A stretch of DNA of 64,000 nt from Trichuris trichiura (GCA_037903355.1 JBAJFE010000026.1:5270001-5334000); one strand, 5' to 3'; positions 21,201-34,900 are shown, numbered from the stretch's first letter. Translations and numbers: made by a program. The notes: generated by a model not told the origin, from the sequence alone.

Positions 21201-24200
21201 TAATGTGAGCACAAAAGCTAGGGAAAATGAATTTGCGTTTCTACAGCGACCCTAATTATCTGAAAAACAAGAGGGCCCACTTCCTTTTTTATGCTCAATG
21301 CTTTCAGTTAAAGAGGTGAGCCTGTTTATGTGGTGAATGAAAAGGTGATAGTTAAGCAGGTGAGCCTCAAAAATACTGACAGTGAGGTATAATAGATTAT
21401 TCTTTAACTCTCATCATTTTTGTGAAAATAGCTGATTTCTGACAGTCATGTGTTCTCGTCTCAGTAGATCCATTGCACTAGGAATCTGGACACACAAAGT
21501 CAAACGTGTGCTATGGAAGAACAGAAATTGCGTTGGCTTATCACTATACTAGAACGTGTATACCAGATAGGCGCGAGTGTTTGACACTCTTATTTTCCTA
21601 TATCAGATGAACCTAAGAATAAGTGCGCCTGAGACGTTGTGGTGGGGAAGCTGAAGTTTAGGTTATAATTTAATGGCAATGCAAGCTTTGAAAATGAAAC
21701 GTGGTAAGTCTGCTCGCGCTATGTACAGAAGTGGCTTTTGTTGCATCTGTGTTGGTATACTTGCAAGAAACTGAGATTAACCTTCGTAAGCACAAATAGT
21801 GATGTAAGTTCGAAGCGGTTCCAGTACTGTTTCAGTAATGCATTGTTCGTGGTAGAACATTTTTTTAAAAAAGTCTGACTGATTTTGAAGGGAATATCGT
21901 AAAATTTAATTCACCCTATTTAACCATTCGAATTAGCCTAGGAGAAATGAGAATACTTTACTTTCATACCATCTCGCTGAGGATGTGAGAAAACTATCCT
22001 GATTGGATGAAGTTTTCAAACATGCATGCGTTTTAGTATTTGTCCCTACTAAGTATACGCTAATATGTTGCATAGTTTTACTTGTTGCTGTCCTTATATA
22101 ATTGAGTACCCTTGACGAATAGACTAAAAGCAAAGAAAGCGAGTTATAGAAGATGAGATTTAAATTTATGGGTGCTTTCCAGTAGCAGCCTTGCAGGCAG
22201 TGCTGTTGCTGCGAAGCGGCACTCTTATGCCTGCAACTTGCTATTCGAGTTGGACTGGTTGCTGATAACATCATATTGAGTATTCTTGATGTCACGCTCG
22301 GTAGGTAGTGCTACGTGGTCACAGCTCACTGCTATGACTAGATTGATTAACCAGGTTTTTGTTTCGGCAACGACGCGAATTAAATCCTATTGTAACTACA
22401 AGTTGTTTCGTTAATAATGGTCTAGACAAATACGCCGCAGATCAAAGGCTATTGTGTGGCTTCTGTTCGCTTATTATCAGTATTGAGTCTGCGCCACCTA
22501 AGTTTAATCTAAAGCTGCATACGCCTAAGCTGTTGCATCACAAAATTATAAACGCGCGTGACAAGGAAATACCCATGGAGTGACATCGGCTTAGGCGGGA
22601 TAGAGGCCTTGCTGTCGACATCATAACCTGCTGCACTTAAACCGATAGTTTAATGCACCTAATTAGTTTTCTACAACTTTCTGCGAATGGTAAGGCACAA
22701 ATGGGCTCATTGTGCATCACATCCTTTCAGTGGAAAAAACATAGCGCAGCATCTTCGTCTCTTAGTGTGTGGCGAAGGTAGCAGAAGTTCATCCAGCTCG
22801 TGCAGTAGCGGTGCAATAACAAGTATCCTAAGCACAATGACATGCATTCTCGTCATATAGTCGATGGGAGCTAGCGTTGACAAGAGTGCCCTCATCTGCA
22901 ACGTTTGGAAAAGTCCCCTTGCGTGTGCTATTGACAGATTGCTTTTAACAGAAAAACCCGCCTGCGTTAAGCGCTGTTAGAAAAATGCAATCATGGTTCG
23001 TACGCACTCATAATCTAAAGGTTTTAAGTTATGTTCATAGTTGAAGACGCAATGCAGGCCCAGTGTAAACAGTAATTTAGTTTTTCTCATGATCACTTTA
23101 GCTCAGTTTCCAAATGTACGAACACCAGAACACTTTATTGTAAACGCTGGATTGGTAACAGGGCTTTGTTGACATCACGCTTGTATCCTGTTTCAGTTTT
23201 GCCAGCCCCTATATGCACTTTAGAGGAAACTTTCATTTGGCAACAATTCTAAACGAACTCTGTAGCGTCCAACGTTCTTGTGATCCCATGGACAACAGAT
23301 AGACCAAAGCGATGAAAGATTGCAACTTGTAATGTTCCGTTCGATATAAATTTTGATGCATTTTAACAAACAATTTTAATTTTAAGATAAATTTTAGGCT
23401 AATACTGGAAGTCAGATCGGGCTCCCCGCCAACAGAAAGCTAGATCCCATAGCGGGACCTGATTTGAATGGATCCTCTCTGCGGGGCAGCCTAACTAGAC
23501 GCCTGGCCAGACTGATCTTTCATTTTAGTGCGCAATGCGTCAGCTTCTGTAATGTAGCTAGCTGCTGTACTTGTCTGCAGATGTCTACCTACTATGCGAG
23601 TTACAGTTTCTCATATGAATAGCGGTTTCCAAAGTCTGTTGTTCAAGTTGCTACTTCTGAATTTTTCAGCGTCGGTTTAGTGAGATATGCCTGTGTTTGT
23701 TGCCTGTTTGGCACAGGTGCTTTCTCCTACACAGCTGCAAGCAGTTTTTATACTCCGTTGGGTTCAGAGAATCCGTTGCACAGCGTTCCGGCTGGTATAA
23801 TAGTTCTATCCAAAGATTAGAGAGAAAAGAGCCTTGATCACTGTTTACTCAAATGCAGTATTGAGCAAACAGGCTTTTTTGTTTTCCGTTATTGAGCGCT
23901 GCGTTCTTTACATAACTGCACGCTAGTGAAGTCATGCTTGCGGTAAGCCACGTGATTAACCACTACTACAGCCTCCTTCAGGGTTAATGATCGCGATCTT
24001 CCTTATTTTCGGTACTTTAATCCCACTCAACGTTTTCTGAAATTTGTGTGCTTCGTTATTCAGTGGTGTTCATTGAATCTTTCCAAAAGATGACATACTG
24101 TTTGGCCAATGCAAGCGACTGAGTATCCGCACGATAACTGGTATACCCAACCCTTCTAATTCACTTCTGTTGTTTTCTTCTTATCGTTTCGTAATAGTGA

Positions 24201-26629
24201 CTGAAGATTAGGGAATAAAGTAAAATGAGGTCTGAAATTTAGTATTTTGATCAGTCTCTTGATCATGTCTCCTAGGCATTCACGGTGAGGAACGCCTAAT
24301 GTAAAAAAAGGAAGATGTGGAGATAGACGTGACATTGGATCAGTTCTTTCTAATCATAAGCTAGTTTTTCTGCACATAATCGAATGAACTCGCCATTTAG
24401 AATAACGATTTTTACATGGAGTCCTCTTTATGTGCCTTCTGTCGATGGAGAACCTTCCTTGAAGCCGGACGCAATTCCCATCGTGAATGCAAAGTTTCAG
24501 CAAAGTAGCTATGTGGGAAAGGTTTAACGTGATTTGGGTGCTCACTGACTGGTCCTTCATCAATAAGCAGATATAAAAATGCTGCAAATGCATTAAATGG
24601 GATCGAATTATCAAAAGCAGGCGGCCAGAAAACTGTGCTGCGTATACTCGTTACTCCATGCAAGAAAAAGGCGTTGAAACCCTCACGTTAGCCTAAAAAA
24701 CTATTCATCCAAATTGCATCAAAACTTTGGCCAAAAGGAGGTGTACAAGTTCCAGGCTTTCATCACTTGAATGTTCTTGTTGAAAACAATGGAACCAAAA
24801 GTACAGGTATTGGCAAAGGGTTAGCAAGGGTATAACCATGATATCAGTATTATTTATTAATATTTTTATTGTGAATAAGATCACTTTCGTAGTTCTGGAA
24901 GCTTCAAACAGAGGTTAGCTCACGCATAAGACTGTCAAAATATTAATCATTTGATTATAACGCCGCTAAGATAAGGAAATTATCTTTAAGTTATGGTTCA
25001 TTGCGTTTAGGCATTGTAATATAGCCATTAAAAATGCTTTATACGCATTCCTGAAAGGAAGGGCTTCTGAATCTTTGCAAGTGGCGCGTGCTGAACCTAC
25101 GTAGAGTTTAAAATCCTTTATGCATAACAATCCAAAGCCCACAACATTTTTGAGCGTCAGCATAATGCCACAAATAAAAGTTCCACTCGCACCACAACGT
25201 GAAAGTTCTATTGGAACACAGCACCAGACAGCTGCAAGTGAGAGTAGCGTATTCGCTGAGGAATGCGGCACTTACCTACGAGAAGCACATTCAAACGTTT
25301 GTGTGGCGCTGACTTTCTAAGCGTGCACTGCTGGTAAACTGTACCTCCTACTTACACAGTTTCTCTACTAGTCTACATGACATCGGCAAGCAAAAGAAGA
25401 AATGTTCATGTTTATCCATAGCATGGGAAATCCAGCTGTTGGAGAGACTACACGATGGTGTAAGTGGAAGAAGCCTTACAGAAGCTTATCGTTTTAGAAC
25501 CGGCACCCCATTTAACGTGAATCCAGCGGAATGATAAACATTTAAACTTCTGTGCTAAAAGTAGTGAACAGAAGTTAATGAAGAATAGAAAACTTGCTGT
25601 GACTTAGCGCATCGTGCGAGTCAACACTTCCCCAGGAAAAGCTAGTTGCTTTTGCAGATCCTTAGATATCCTCCATAATTTCGTCTGCGCTGCAGCATAA
25701 ATTAATGTTTATTTATCGATTCCGTTTGCAACCATGGATTCCTGCCTTGACTGTATGAATAAATAGCACTGACTGCCACTACCTCAGTTTTATGCTCAGT
25801 TTTCCATAGTGGGCTATAATGACAAACATTCTTACTTTTTTTCATCTTTACGCTTAGTTCAGCATGCATTTACCCAGTGGCGGCCTGCTGATAAAGATAA
25901 GCAAACTGCAAGCAGCAAAATCGCGGCGTTCTACAGCTCTGACTGACTATAGTTGAGCCAACTGAGAAAAGGGTGCTTTCTCACTGCGTCGTTTCCCAAT
26001 CCAATAGCAAAACTGAGCAGAGTGATTTGCTCTATTACGATTCGGAGGACGACAAACAAGCACCTTAGTTTCAACGTCTGTTTTGCGTAGGCAGTGAATG
26101 CGCTTTGGCAAACAGTGTCCGCGCCTAGCTGGCGGCGGTGAGAAGTCCCCTGTCAATCACGGGTCCAAGGTTTAAAGCATAGTCATCTGATCTTTGTTTG
26201 TACTCAAAAATGTTCACATACTAAATAAAATGGAATGAAATGAACGGAACTTAACAAAAAAGATAAAGCAACATGTGAACAAGAGCAGCAATAAAAAATG
26301 TAATAACGTCAAAAATCCCAAATAAGAGCAAAATTTAAAAAATTAATATAAACGTTTTTATTGGTTTTGTACAAATAGACACATTTTTATTATTGAAGAA
26401 AAGTACGCGCAGATTTCGAGACTAGATTACGTCCCGCCCTGAGTGTGACACGGCTGAAGACAAGATGTAACCCCTTCTCGAAAGTCCCCCGGATATCAGT
26501 CTTTAATAATAAAAATGACTCCATATGTAAAAAAGCAAATTGAAATTCGAAAAAGCTGTTAAAAATGCCATATTTTCAGAAAGCGGAAACAAAATCAGAG
26601 ATAAGATGAGTTAAACGGAAAAGCGCACT
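18225..26629. other. Gene-poor stretch
   Basis: About 8.4 kb without a supportable gene. The longest frames (19353-19718 plus; 24966-25271 minus, which has hydrophobic stretches) could not be extended by matching splice phases. A weak hammerhead-like relic lies at 26454-26485, just beyond the 3' side of the Penelope-like remnant. Confidence 0.4.
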
Positions 26630-27190
26630 CTTGCTGGTCGGTTAGAACGCGCAAACTGTACCAACTGGTATTGTCAATAAGGGGCTCCCATTCGTCACAG
26701 ACTTCGAAGCCATTGACTCTGTTCATGGTGTCCTAGTTACGTATGTATAGGGCTTCTATTTTACTTAAGTGAAACAAGCTTTCTCTGCAGATAATTTTAG
26801 GTTGTAGAGAACTTGACCAATGTAATGCATCTTTTGCAATGACAGATGCCTTCACCGTTCGTTCCTTTGAGGTTAAGAGGCTTAGCAATGGCTTCTAACC
26901 CTTGTGAATTGTGATCTTTCCACCCCGGCTAACTGTAGCGTTTTTATAGCGGTACAAACCTTGTACAAGTTCCCTTAGTCGAACAGTTAAGTTCTGCCTA
27001 GTCTTTCCTACATAAAACCCTGAGCAGTTCCATATGATTCCGTAGATAAAACCATGATGCTGACCACTCAGATTCTTCCGTTTGTTGCTCCTGGTCATGC
27101 ACTCGGCTGTTGGGAGTCATTTCGTACCACAAATAAAAGTGCAAGGCAGATCTTTACTGACTGATTCAAACTGAACATGAAAAGTTTAAA
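26630..27190 (-). mobile_element. Penelope-like retroelement remnant, GIY-YIG end
   Basis: The minus strand translates as a broken GIY-YIG endonuclease region. A Cys-containing stretch (KDLPCTFICGTK, then a TGA and TAEC) is followed by FIYGIIWNCSGFYVGKTRQN and VRLREL, the GIY-YIG core with the Arg of the second helix. Further stops precede ESLFHLSKIEALYIRN and MNRVNGFEVCDEWEPL, the usual C-terminal end of such ORFs. The order Cys motif, GIY-YIG, EAL..., W.PL fits Penelope-like elements; a fragment of another GIY-YIG retroelement is the alternative. No reverse transcriptase is visible upstream, so the copy is truncated. Confidence 0.65.
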
Positions 27191-28313
27191 CTGGTACAAA
27201 AACGCTATAGACCGGCAGGATAGAAAATTTCTCACAATGCACAGCCGTCGAAAGCTAACACTAGGCTACTTCGGTTCACTGAGACGAGCTACAAAGCATC
27301 TGCCGCTGCAGAGCCTGAATTGAACGGTTCATATTCTCTGCAACCTAGAAGTATCCGCACGTAAAGTTCGTTGCACCCACGGAAGATAAAGATAGCCTGT
27401 TCATACATCACAACCACGCCATTAATCAACATAATGTCGAAGTCAGCGACCTATAGAAGCCACTCATCGACAGCACGGGTTACCGCTACGTGCGAACTCG
27501 ATCCGACCCCAAAGAAAACCATCAGCGATATGTTTTTGCGTTTGTTTCATTACATTTTCATACTTTTAATATTTTATTTATAGTTTCGTTTCTTTAATCT
27601 TTACCTTTTTAAAATCAACTCTTGTTTATCTCGCTTATTTACTTCTGCTTCTAGCTTGTCCAATGCACCGACAATTCTGAACGTTAACAAAGTATAGATG
27701 CTTCGGCTTACACTGCATACTACCTTTTAACTATTACAGAATATACACGAACTTCCCAAGTCTATTATTATTGTTAAGACGCTGAAAATAGCATCAGACG
27801 TGTCCTGAAAGCTCTCAGTTTCTTCAAAACAATAAATGGGTATAATGAAACTACTGTGTTTTCAGTACGAAAAGCTAAATACCAATTAAGAAACGTCCTA
27901 CATCCATTATCCTACAGAAAATAAAAGACGTTAAAAATTCGGCGCGTAAATCAATAGGAGGAAACACTTGACTTTAAATCTGCGCTGCACGAAACGCGAG
28001 CTTGAATAAAACATTAAATCTACACAAAAAGTAAGCAAAGGAAATCTGCACAGCAAGTTTTAATGGCGCAAAGCAAATTTACAACAAAAAATAACTCTCC
28101 AACTGAGCGGCAAAAGAACAAGCGAAGTAAACAAATGACCAAGAAAGAGTACTTTTCAAGTGGAAAAGTCGTATGGAGCTTGAATGAAGATATTGCAAGA
28201 AATGACCATGCTTATTCTGGTTTCCTGAAAGTGCACATGCAAGCGAACCTGCAACGAAGAATTATGTTTAAAATTTACCACAAAAGCAGAAAGTAGTCCG
28301 CTGTCTGTACCTG
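27191..28313. other. Intergenic, downstream of Rab10
   Basis: No gene seen. Confidence 0.4.
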
Positions 28314-31300
28314 TTAAACCACACCGGCGCAGCACTGACGTTGTGGCTGAGAAGTCTGAGATGCTTTGCCAACATTGATTCCTTGGTGGAAGTCAGTTGA
28401 ATCCTTGTTGGGAGCCTAAGAATAATGCACCAAGTGAACCTCACATACGTCAACAAAGTACTGTACTTATTGTTGTACCCACAAAATGGAACACCACCAC
28501 AACAAGTTGTCAAGACTAAATCAAAAATCGAAAGCCCTTAAACTTTATGTATAAACTACGATTACAAGTCAAACAAATTAACAAAACAGTAACACTAACA
28601 GATTGATAATTTATAAATCAATATTTTTAAGTTAAATGCATTTCGTAGACGATCTTAAAATGCACTGAAATAAGATGGTAATAACAAACACTAAACTAGT
28701 TGAATAGCAATTCCCATCCCTCCAAACGCGCCATAATTTCGAGAAAATGCTAGACGAAAGCATAGCAATTGGCAGCTATCCCGTTAAGGCGATAAGAAAT
28801 TAAGATAAGCTTCCAAATGCATCAAAGCACAGTACCACCGTGATGCCTCTCCCCAAAAGCGTTTGAAGAAACTCTGTTGAAAAACGCTTTCTTTTCTGCG
28901 GAGTGTGGTACAATAGTTAAGCAAGCAATTATGCTAAGAGCTTATCATTACAGGCACGGATATACAAATGAATACACTTAAAGTATAGAATGCTAACGTT
29001 GAACAGATTAGCGATAAAGAAGATTCATTATAGCCTTTGATAAGCTCCTCCCTTCTGCAGTGGAGTAAGCAATGTTTTAAGGATAGCAGTAAATGATAAA
29101 AATTATAACTGCCACACCTTGTTGTAAATTGCTTCAGCAAGATCATAAAAAGCTTTATCGATATTCGTCTTATCCTTGGCGCTGGTTTCTAGGAATCGAA
29201 TGCGATGTTCAAGGGCAATTTGCTCGCCACGTTCCTTAGAAACCATGCGCTTTTCTTCCATGTCACACTTGTTGCCAAGCAGCATTCTTTCTACATCTTC
29301 GTTGGCATGCTGCAACGCCAGCCTTGTCATATGTTCGCTGTTGAAATGTGGTGCACTTACGTCATTAATGTTGCGTAACCATTTCGCAATGTTATCAAAA
29401 GATTTTGGATTAGTTATATCATACACCAGTATGATCCCCATGGCTCCTCTGTAATACGACGTAGTGATAGTATGGAACCTTTCCTGGCCTGCTGTATCCC
29501 TAAAAGAATTTGCTCAAACGAACAGGCAATATGTGTTCATGAAAAACCAGATTTGCAACTTGATCTTCTTCCCCTTTAGTTCAATCGTTTTGATCTTGAA
29601 ATCGATTCCTAAAACAAAACATTAAATTATAAATCTTTCGTAACCGACGCACTTGTTCATGAGTAATTTTGCAGAAGACGATTCATGTATATGCCGTCGA
29701 AGTTCCCTCATTCGCAGATCTCTCGGAGCTCGACTTCGCCAGCCGTCGGAGCAGAACAACGGGGACAAGCAGAGCACCGAAAGCTCCACGAACAATAGAA
29801 CCCTTACAACAGATAACTGGATTGTCTTCTCCAAAATTATTCATGAATAAATATGACTAGGCAAGCTGATAACAGATATAAACGCATTAGGCAAGCATTC
29901 GAAATTGACCAACTTTGAAAGTCGCATGCTTAACATGGTCGGTAAAGCTTCCTTCCTTGAATGCTTATGCATCATCTCCTTTAGACAAATGCGCAGCTTG
30001 CTGATTGCAGCTATCGTAGTGAGCTTATTCCGCCGAGGTAGAACAAGAATGGATAACACGTAAAAACATTAGCTGCAACGCTGAAAGTTGCAACTTTACG
30101 ATACAGCTGACATAAGCAGTAATATTCTCCTGTCCAGAAGAAGCTCTTCGTTTTGATTTCAATTGATCTGCCTGTCGCAGCTATCTTAATTGTGTAGTAA
30201 GACCATAATTTCCCAACCTTTTTCGTACGAGCTCGGTTTGACCACGGGGTTTCAAATGTTGGCTCCACAGGGTCAGCTGGAGGGCCTAGGAACCCCTTTA
30301 CTTCGGGCTGCACTTGCCTTTTAGCACCTGCTGACCCAGAACTATGTTCAAACATTTACACCCAAAATAACCATCGGCCTTCTAGCGTTCTCTTGAGAAT
30401 AAATGAGTTTGAATTTTGAAACGGAAAGATTGAAAAGTAGTGCTTTCGCGCATTTTTATTTCACAAGTAAGAAAGCGTCCTTGCTGCACCAAATGCCCCC
30501 GAAGAAAATTCCGAAATGTAGGCCGACGAAGTGACTAAAGATTGCACGGTTGAGAATCAGCACACAAAGCCACGTGTATGAAAAACAGGAGTAGAAAATG
30601 AACGTGCTGATTTCTGAAGGTCATCGCTGGAGTGTTTTCAAGCGAGCGTTAATGTGAGCAAGCAAAGGCAATTATGCGAAAACTAGCAAAGCAATTTGAT
30701 GTCAGGAATAAAACCTTTAGTTGCCCCCTAGCGCAAGTAGAGAAAGTGAAAAAGTTTCTGTTATCCGGACGACGCAAGAGTTGACTGAGATCCGAAATAA
30801 AGGACATCGCGCGTTCGTTTAGCCATAATGACCTGTAACTGAAGCGATTCTTTTGTTCATCACATTTTCGTGCGCAATGACGTCTGGACAAAAACAGAAA
30901 AAGCTCAGCCGTGTACGCACGTAAGCACGCCTCATCGAAATCGTACCTAAAACGAGAACTTCCTCCGAAAAAATTCATGCCATTTACTTTGGCGCATCAC
31001 GAATACGACCCATTACAGTTTCATCAAACCTTGTAAAGCATAACGATAGACGCTTGCTGCCATGATTTGAAAACAGATTTTAACAGCCTGTTTGAAATGT
31101 GGTCGACCTTGCGTAAGTAAACAGTGCCGGTCTACATGTTAGGACAGCGCTCAGGACGATAAAACTGAATGAATTGGGCATTGAGCTCCTTCACCACACT
31201 TATCTCACCTTTCGCCAACTAGTTACCACGTTTTCGGGCAAAACATATGCTCCAACAAACAAGTTCTCAAAAAACGAGGTCCAGTCTCGCAGCAAAGAGT

Positions 31301-31928
31301 TCTACCGTACTATTTCAAATTCGCTTGCATAACGTTGGGAAAATTGCATTTTTTCCCAGAGTGCCGGCTTCCATCCGCAAGTTTAATATTAAAGTAAGAC
31401 ACACTCGTTTAAAAAATTAACTTGCAAAATTGCGACCCTCGGTGTTCCAATCTAAAAGAATCGCGCGCATCTCTTTGTGCGGTGGTTTTATTTGGAAAGC
31501 TGCGAGGAAAAGAGTTCACGAAACGTACTTAAGCTTTAAGAAGATATACATTAACTGCGGCTCACTGTTTTCCCAACACTAGTAGAGCTTTCCTAAATTG
31601 AGAGTAACCTTGCTAACAGAAATTTAAAGGATACAGAAAACAGTTATACATTTGTACTAAGCGGACTTCAGCAAAACAAGTGGGCCAGAGACGACAGCTT
31701 CACTTCAAAGCATGCTCTCTATGAACTGACTGTAAGTTGATCTAAGCATTAAAGGATGTGACAAAATAAACACAAAGCACATGTGCAGCATGCCTCCTTA
31801 CCAATCGTCGAAATAAATGTAGTATTGAAAGCATCATCGCAGAAGCGATATAGAATGCAAGTCTTTCCAACGCCAGAGTCGCCGATTAGAAGCAGTTTAA
31901 ACAGGAGATCATACTGCTTCTTTGCCAT
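28314..31928 (-). CDS. rab-10: Rab10 small GTPase
   Basis: Exons are 31802-31928, 29548-29608, 29361-29499, 29118-29309 and 28314-28415. Introns are 2193, 48, 51 and 702 nt, all in phase, giving 206 residues (human Rab10 has 200). P-loop GDSGVGKT, switch [16 protein letters not shown], switch [25 protein letters not shown] and ETSAK are intact, so nucleotide binding and hydrolysis should work. KWLRNIND plus [17 protein letters not shown] and FYDLAEAI identify Rab10 rather than Rab8. The family acts in basolateral recycling, exocytosis and ER/endosome tubules. The hypervariable tail ends [11 protein letters not shown], whereas Rab10 normally ends in CC; see findings. The 51-nt intron 29310-29360 is a multiple of three without a stop. 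A TTTTAG acceptor ends 16 nt before the ATG. Confidence 0.95.
30011..30355 (-). CDS. Hypothetical 114-residue ORF in Rab10 intron 1
   Basis: An ATG-started frame on the same strand as Rab10 and inside its first intron. A TAA lies directly before the ATG, so the start is fixed. The N-terminal half is Gly/Pro/charged ([27 protein letters not shown]) and looks protein-like. The C-terminal third is hydrophobic and may be intronic read-through. I recognise no family. It may be a nested gene or chance. Confidence 0.25.
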   Translation of the reverse strand: MFEHSSGSAGAKRQVQPEVKGFLGPPADPVEPTFETPWSNRARTKKVGKLWSYYTIKIAATGRSIEIKTKSFFWTGEYYCLCQLYRKVATFSVAANVFTCYPFLFYLGGISSLR

Positions 31929-34900
31929 TTCAAGTACTTATCACCTAAAAACTTCAAAATGACGTCATGACTAACGCAGTGATCACGTCAAGAAGAAAAG
32001 CGAAAAGCACCGTTCACGAAAAGCCGATAACACGTCGTTACTTTTGAACTGAGCTGTCAGCGGGAACTGAAAGAATAATGAACTATAGATTAAGAATGAA
32101 ACCTTAAGAAAAGAAACTGTGTGCTTCAAGTACAATAGCGGCAATAGCCCCTGGCTTAGGCTAAGAGCTTAATACTGTCAATAAAGCATCTGGTAAAAGG
32201 GTCAAAACAATTAGTACGTTTCAACAGTTTAACTTGCAATGAACATAGCAAGTACCTTTGGGAAAAACGACAAAAATAAAACTTATAAGCTAAGATGCCC
32301 AGCTTGGCGGCACATAAATCTTAACAGAGTACATTACGGTAAATAATATTTGCAGAAGTTCAAGGAACGTGTAAATGGTAGACCAAGAGACGAATTGCTC
32401 AAGACAAAAAGCAGCACCCAATTAAGACTCGATCGGTTTTCCACATTTAATAAATTCGGTGAAAATAAGTAAGCCAAAAAAAATATTATAATCAATCAGC
32501 GTTCCGAAAGGACAAAAAATGTTACTGAGAGCAAATCCCCAATAAGTAGAAAGCTATGAAGAAATGTCAAGCAGTAAACTTTCCCCTATTGGTTGTTTTG
32601 GTAAATTTTACCAAGAAGTCAGTATGCAGTTGGATCCCTGTGAAAGAATTACCGAAAATGCCCAAAAAAACTTCTATTTTACTTTTCTTTAAAGCCCGAA
32701 ATTCCTCTCTTTGACTAATGCTACTGGTTCTACGTACACTATCTATTCTTGTTTCCATGTAACTATCAATACCTTCGAGATTCTGTTACCCCTTAAAGAA
32801 TTCTTGAAATCAGCAACAGCGTTGACAGGACCCTATCCAAATGCCTGCTCGACTTTGCGAGGAGTTCCCAATGCATTAGGAGCACAACAAGGTCGCCTGA
32901 ATTTGCCTTTTTATCTTCAAGTTGGCAATTGAAAATAAGCAAGAATAAACACTGGGTAAGCCAACAGAGGACTCCGTATTTTAAAAGCACATTATCTAAA
33001 CAAGCAAAATTTTGTCAGAAAATAGACTAAGTTTGAAATAACAAAAACAGTAGTTATTTTTGCACAAATTTAACATACATACGTACCGAAGTCATTGTAC
33101 CTACGCGGCTGTAAGGATTTCGCTATTACCTGCGCGTTTCAGCTACTTGCGGTGGACCTCATAACGCATCCTCTGCGAGCGCTCAACCCAATCTTAGTGA
33201 ATTCCATTCATAACTTTATAACCTGCTTACTTCGAGCTGAACGTTCCGTTGTCGAACAAATAAGCTTTAAGGAATCTTTCATTTTTTACACATCATTTTT
33301 GAGATCAGCCGTTTGCCCTATCACCATTATTCATTACCATGTACCACTGCAAAGCTGGTTATTAATATCGCTTCGCTCGAATAGCAACTCAGGAATTCGC
33401 TCAGCAATATGTAGTACGAACAGTATGCAGTAACTCATCAAGGGATTCTGCAACAATACTCTTCACAAAATAAACAGCCTACAAGACAAAAATTACAGAG
33501 ATTATTATAACACAGACTCGCTGGCGGAAAAGTAGCGCAGACGTGTAAACGTACAACCTGGGAACAGAACTGCGACTTGATTTCCAAACGTTCACATTTC
33601 CGAAAGATTCTGGATACCAAATGGGAAAAGGATAAAGAACTGGTTATGATCTAAAGCCTTAAAACACTTAGATGGCAACTGTCAGTTCGCAAAGATCCAT
33701 TTATTTACTATTCGTCTTTAAAAAAAATGTTTTAATAGCTTTTTCTGCTTATGCAGCTCCTGACAGAAACTACGCTTCGCTGATAGTTAGTCTTTCTATC
33801 AAGTTTTATAGATAAGATAAAATTATTTTACAAAATAACAACGGCTATTAGCCAAACGTGCAACTAGACCCAACGTGATAGTTTACCTTTTAATCTAAAT
33901 TTACAATAACAAAACATTTTTTAACTCGGACAGTTTAAGAGAAAGAAACGCAAAATAAGTCACGAAAAATCAATCCGTTTTGGTTGAGAAATGCTTTAAA
34001 ATTTTTGAGTCTCAATGGTTTAAGAATCACAGCAGCGGTAGCAAATAGAAGAACATGAAATGATAGGCTTAGGTAAACAATTTGAAAACAAAAGGCACAA
34101 AATATTAACTTACTGTGAGCACTAGAACACTATGGGCAACTAGCTTACTGACATAAAGCAGACTAACTGTAAGTGGAAAATGCGCAGGTGCAGCACTAAA
34201 TGTTGTGAATTGTCGAGCCAGTTCATGCGCATTCTTAAAAACGTTTCTCATTTTATTGAAAAACTGCTTCATTAACATTAAACGCTGAAAAAAATAATTA
34301 CTTAAAAGCATTTTCTTGAACTCCTATACAAACCACTGGGATTTAATTTCACCACTGCTTGTGTTATTGCGTTAAGAAACAGGAAAACAAAATTCGAGTA
34401 ATTCATGTATTCTACTGCACTTTGAAGCTGTCCACTGCGTAGCATGGGAGCAAAGTAAACGAAAAATGAAAATTCAATAGTCAAGGAGACTTCCCAAGGT
34501 CGCCTCTATCTAGGAGAATCTTATTGTTGTTAATGAAGATAGCGCGATTAAGCCTTTCAGGAGATTTAACAACGCTAGCAATACCCTTAAAAAACTGTTT
34601 ATTGACGAATGGAAACGGAGCTCTATAGGCTCGTCTGGTCTTGTGGTCGGAGAATGAGTCATCGAAACGTGGGCTGTCAAAGCTGACTCATTCAAGGATG
34701 ACGGCAATAGCCGAGGGCTGAACTAAAGCATTTTTGAGGAAGAGGCCATTTCGTTTCTTTTTTCTGAGCTTGTTTCTTTTCAGCTTAAAACGGGTTCGCT
34801 CAGCCTTCAACGTGCCTGCACTCGCTGCCTCCTCTACTTCTGTTAATACTAAGTGGGTGGGAAAGCTATTTTGAAGTAAAGATCTGCGGAAAAATTTGAC

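Noticed and set aside
29107..29117. Rab10 ending at VWQL by reading through the 29118 donor
   Set aside because: It would leave no prenylation Cys; splicing to 28415 is in phase and gives a Rab-like tail.
32793..32990. Minus-strand frame starting like a signal peptide, with a Cys-rich stretch (RPCCAPNALG) in another frame
   Set aside because: No splice donors or acceptors join the pieces; resemblance to a cystine-knot growth factor is too weak.
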